A stretch of 15,139 nucleotides of DNA from Bacillota bacterium (GTDB taxonomy: Bacteria; Bacillota; Clostridia; Christensenellales; Aristaeellaceae). The DNA lies in contig JAEWYP010000072.1 of NCBI GenBank assembly GCA_023395615.1, positions 1 to 15,139 on the forward strand, in the 5' to 3' direction. The translations under genes were made by a program, and so were the position numbers. Shown piece after piece: positions 12,876-15,139 of the stretch (within the stretch, counting starts at the first letter, position 1; each line of letters begins with the position of its first letter). The notes beneath the pieces were generated by a model that was not told where the DNA came from, searched no databases, and saw nothing but the letters and a program-made list of their open reading frames with translations.

Positions 12876-14420
12876 ATGCAAAATCCCCAATGTGTGGTCA
12901 TTCTGGATTTCGGGGCCCAATATACACAGTTGATTGCGCGCCGCGTTCGGGAATGCGGCGTTTTCTCGGTCGTTCTGCCGTGTACGACGGCGCTTGACGA
13001 CATCCGCGCGTACGAGCCGCGGGGGTTGATCCTCTCCGGCGGCCCGTCCTGTATTTTGGATGCGGACGCGCCCCGCTGCGACGCGGGTATTTATGCTCTG
13101 GGCGTGCCGATTTTGGGTATCTGCTACGGCATGCAGCTTACCTCCGTGCTGCTGGGCGGCGACGCGGGCGCGTGCTCCCTGCGGGAATACGGTCGCGTAC
13201 AGATGACGGTGGACAAGCGCGACTCCGGCCTGATGGAAGGGCTGGACGAGCAAAGCTACTGCTGGATGAGCCACACCTATCAGGTGCTGCGCCTGCCGGA
13301 AGGGTTTGAGGCGATTGCTCACACCGACAGCTGCCCGATTGCGGCGATGGCGAATGTGGAACGGCAGATTTACGGCGTGCAGTTCCACCCGGAAGTGACC
13401 CATACCGAGCAGGGCCGCCTGATTCTGGAGAACTTCCTCAAAAAAATCTGCCGCCTCAAGGGCGACTGGAACATGGAAGCCTATGTGGAAATCGCTGTGC
13501 GCGACATCCGCAAGCAGGTGGGCGACGGCACGGTGCTGCTGGGGTTAAGCGGCGGCGTGGACAGCGCCGTGGCCGCGGCGCTTTTATACCGCGCCATCGG
13601 CAATCGGCTTACCTGCGTGTATGTGGACCACGGCTTTATGCGGGCGGGGGAAACCGACCAGGTGGTGGATGTGTTTACCAAAACCTTCCCGGTGGAGCTG
13701 GTGCACGCGGACGCGAGCGAGCAGTTCTTCGCCGATCTGAAGGGCGTGACCGAGCCGGAACAGAAGCGCAAAATTATCGGCCGGGATTTTTTGGATGTGT
13801 TTAAGAAAGAAGCCCAGAAGCTGGGCAAGCGCGACCATTTCGCGCAGGGCACGATTTATCCGGACGTGATCGAGTCCGGCAACGTAAAGGGCAGCGCGGT
13901 CATCAAGAGCCACCACAACGTGGGCGGTCTGCCCAAGGAGCTGGGCTTCGACAGCCTGGTGGAACCCCTTCGGATGCTGTTTAAGGATGAAGTGCGTAAG
14001 CTGGGCCTTGCCCTCGGCCTGCCGGAAAGCCTGGTATACCGCCAGCCGTTCCCCGGCCCCGGCCTTGCGATCCGCGTGATTGGCGAGCTGACGCCCGATA
14101 AGGTGCGCATTGTGCGCGAGAGCGACCTGATCCTGCGGGATGAAATCGCCAACGCGAGCCTGAACCGTTCCATTTCGCAGTATTTTACGGTGCTGACCGG
14201 CGCGCGCAGCGTGGGCGTGATGGGCGACGAACGCACCTACGCCTACGCCGTGGCCATCCGCGCGGTAACCACCGACGATTTTATGACCGCCGACGTGGCG
14301 CAGATTCCTTACCCGCTGCTTAACCATATCGCGGGGCGCATCGTGGGCGAGGTAAAGGGCGTCAACCGCGTGCTGTACGACATTACCACCAAGCCCCCGG
14401 CGAGCATTGAGTGGGAATAA
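12876..14420 (+). CDS. guaA: GMP synthase (glutamine-hydrolysing)
   Basis: 514 residues, full length. It converts XMP to GMP with ATP and glutamine. The class I glutamine amidotransferase domain (about 1-195) has LSGGPS (53-58), the nucleophile Cys83 in GICYGMQ, and His171/Glu173 in QFHPEV. The ATP pyrophosphatase domain has the P-loop LSGGVDS (224-230), followed by DHGFMRAGE, QGTIYPDVIESG and KSHHNVGGLP. The C-terminal dimerisation domain ends in the family's hallmark ITTKPPASIEWE. The start at 12876 matches the normal N-terminus (VVILDFGAQYTQLIARRVRE) and the adjacent AAGGAGG. An upstream in-frame extension is untranslated leader. It is a housekeeping gene with its own promoter, unrelated to the catabolic operon. 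Confidence 0.98.
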   Translation: MQNPQCVVILDFGAQYTQLIARRVRECGVFSVVLPCTTALDDIRAYEPRGLILSGGPSCILDADAPRCDAGIYALGVPILGICYGMQLTSVLLGGDAGACSLREYGRVQMTVDKRDSGLMEGLDEQSYCWMSHTYQVLRLPEGFEAIAHTDSCPIAAMANVERQIYGVQFHPEVTHTEQGRLILENFLKKICRLKGDWNMEAYVEIAVRDIRKQVGDGTVLLGLSGGVDSAVAAALLYRAIGNRLTCVYVDHGFMRAGETDQVVDVFTKTFPVELVHADASEQFFADLKGVTEPEQKRKIIGRDFLDVFKKEAQKLGKRDHFAQGTIYPDVIESGNVKGSAVIKSHHNVGGLPKELGFDSLVEPLRMLFKDEVRKLGLALGLPESLVYRQPFPGPGLAIRVIGELTPDKVRIVRESDLILRDEIANASLNRSISQYFTVLTGARSVGVMGDERTYAYAVAIRAVTTDDFMTADVAQIPYPLLNHIAGRIVGEVKGVNRVLYDITTKPPASIEWE

Positions 14421-14591
14421 GGAAAATGTGGTTTTAAGCGTTTGTAACCCTTGAAAACACTCCATTCTACAAATCCAGATTCCCGATTTGAATGTAAATT
14501 GATAGCAGCATGAAAACCGAAATTGTTTTCTTTTGTTCCCCGTAGCAACCGGTTTGCAGGTTTTCTGTTATCCTAATCCTATAGATAAGCG

Positions 14592-14633
14592 AAAAGGCTC
14601 TGTTGTCTTTCTGTATGGATGTCAGCAGAGCCT
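14592..14633 (-). terminator. Terminator for the small minus-strand ORF
   Basis: On the minus strand AGGCTCTG (14633-14626) pairs with CAGAGCCT (14602-14595) across a loop of 23 bases, and the run TTTT follows. It lies about 45 bases downstream of the small ORF's stop, as expected for a short independent transcript. The long loop makes it moderate in strength. Confidence 0.45.
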
Positions 14634-14679
14634 ATAGTGTCAAGCGATGTTTGCAAAATCGAAGTACTCCACCCATGAA

Positions 14680-14754
14680 TTATGCTGCTTGGGGCAGCAA
14701 GGTACGAATGGATTCTTCACTGAGATAGGCTGCAGTATCGCTTCTCTTGGCCAT
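14680..14754 (-). CDS. Possible 24-residue peptide
   Basis: An ATG at 14754 is preceded by AAAGGAGG on the minus strand, the consensus ribosome site, nine bases away. The frame runs 24 codons to TAA: it begins MAKRSDTAAYLSEES and ends in RTLLPQAA. There is no signal or membrane segment; the peptide is soluble and mildly basic at the N-terminus. I do not recognise it. The next frame stays open for about 14 further codons (reading NSWVEYFDFANIA before a stop), so it may be the 5' end of a larger gene broken by a frameshift, possibly from a mobile element. A terminator follows. The ribosome site supports translation; function is unknown. Confidence 0.4.
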   Translation of the reverse strand: MAKRSDTAAYLSEESIRTLLPQAA

Positions 14755-14981
14755 TGGATTGCTCCTCCTTTGTGAATGCCTCAACATCATTCATTCTAGC
14801 GGAGTACCAATGGCTTTTCCATTATTTTATGAAATTGCGAACTTCAGTGTATTCCATCCTGATTATGGTTTGGGGCTTTTATTTATCACTTACCCGGAAA
14901 TTCGGCCCTCTTCCCTTCCCGAAAAATCAACTTGCCATTCCGCTTTTTCCAGTTCGGCAAAGGATCGGATGTGAATTCGCC

Positions 14982-15139
14982 CTATTCCCACTTCCCCGGC
15001 GTATCCGGGCAACCCATCCGCCGCTTGGCGGCGCGCAGTTCCACATAGCACCCGCACAGCGCGCACATACCGCTGGTCAGGTGGTCGCACGCGCGGCAGG
15101 CGGAAAGCCGCGCCTGAACCGTTTCAGGCGCGGCCGTCT
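14982..15139 (-). CDS. DUF6171-like cysteine-rich protein, C-terminal part
   Basis: The frame enters from the right edge and ends at TAG (14984-14982), giving the last 51 residues of a longer protein; the start lies outside the window. Six cysteines follow the pattern C-x2-C-x7-C-x2-C-x-C-x12-C, in ACRACDHL, GMCALCGCYVELRAAK and CPDTPGKW. This matches the C-terminal signature I know from the small clostridial DUF6171 family, which probably binds zinc; function is unknown. Because no start codon for this frame is present, it is easily missed. Another open frame overlaps it (15090-14890), but the cysteine pattern identifies this one as real. Confidence 0.75.
   Translation of the reverse strand, partial: TAAPETVQARLSACRACDHLTSGMCALCGCYVELRAAKRRMGCPDTPGKWE
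15107..15134. repeat. Perfect 12-bp inverted repeat inside the DUF6171-like gene
   Basis: GCCGCGCCTGAA (15107-15118) and its exact reverse complement (15123-15134) are separated by CCGT. It falls within coding sequence, just upstream of the cysteine cluster. It may be a chance result of GC-rich codons or an mRNA structure; no T run supports termination. Confidence 0.5.

Larger units (their letters stand above)
14421..14981. other. AT-rich intergenic stretch after guaA
   Basis: Base composition shifts to AT-rich directly after guaA and returns to GC-rich at the DUF6171-like gene. It holds a possible weak guaA terminator (GAAAAC 14512-14517 with GTTTTC 14525-14530, then TTTT), the minus-strand small ORF at 14680-14754 and its downstream hairpin. 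Otherwise no gene, tRNA or insertion-sequence end is evident. The stretch could be a remnant of acquired DNA. Confidence 0.4.

Noticed and set aside
14747..14974. Plus-strand 75-codon frame opposite the small ORF
   Set aside because: It starts at TTG without a ribosome site, composition looks random, and it overlaps the minus-strand ribosome site region.
14890..15090. Minus-strand 66-codon frame overlapping the DUF6171-like gene
   Set aside because: It is in a different frame from the cysteine signature and lacks a ribosome site; only its last part extends past the real stop.
1..15139. CRISPR array, tRNA or rRNA genes, complete insertion sequence
   Set aside because: No regularly spaced repeats, tRNA-like cloverleaf, rRNA motifs, transposase or paired terminal repeats were seen by eye.

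Overview
The window looks like a chromosomal segment of a fairly GC-rich, anaerobic, gut-type Clostridia member (Oscillospiraceae/Christensenellales-like). Indicators are AGGAGG-type ribosome binding sites, an LplABC-style sugar ABC transporter with no ATPase gene beside it, a PrpR-N/Fis-HTH regulator, and a small cysteine-rich DUF6171-like protein at the right edge. The genus cannot be fixed from the sequence. Both flanks (about 1-1226 and 14421-14980) look visibly AT-richer than the centre.

Layout. (1) 1-1226: a short orphan reading frame, a promoter, an unrecognised exported protein (277-918), then two hairpins, one with a perfect 18-bp stem. (2) 1227-3068, minus strand: a PrpR-N / AAA+ / Fis-HTH regulator whose ATPase core is degenerate. 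(3) 3069-3313: divergent control region with an extended -10 promoter in each direction and a cluster of TGAA/TTCA half-sites. (4) 3314-12394, plus strand: eight closely spaced genes for a DUF1537 acid-sugar kinase, iron-type alcohol dehydrogenase, DapA-family aldolase, PdxA2-type dehydrogenase, solute-binding protein, two ABC permeases and an intracellular Asp-box (sialidase-fold) beta-propeller protein. (5) 12395-12875: GC-rich hairpins, a terminator and a promoter. (6) 12876-14420: complete guaA (GMP synthase). (7) 14421-15139: AT-rich stretch with a possible 24-residue ORF on the minus strand and the C-terminal part of a DUF6171-like gene entering from the right edge.

How the genes may work together (inference). 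The transporter imports an acidic sugar or a glycoside containing one. The cytoplasmic propeller protein releases or converts the sugar acid. The Fe-ADH and the DapA-type aldolase handle oxidation/reduction and C-C cleavage to pyruvate plus an aldehyde. The DUF1537 kinase and PdxA2 convert a four-carbon acid such as a threonate-type compound to its 4-phosphate and then, by oxidation and decarboxylation, to dihydroxyacetone phosphate. The kinase plus PdxA2 pair is an established route for D-threonate-type acids. The full eight-gene combination under a degenerate PrpR-type regulator, with an unidentified substrate, is the most interesting system here. guaA and the flanking genes appear unrelated to it.
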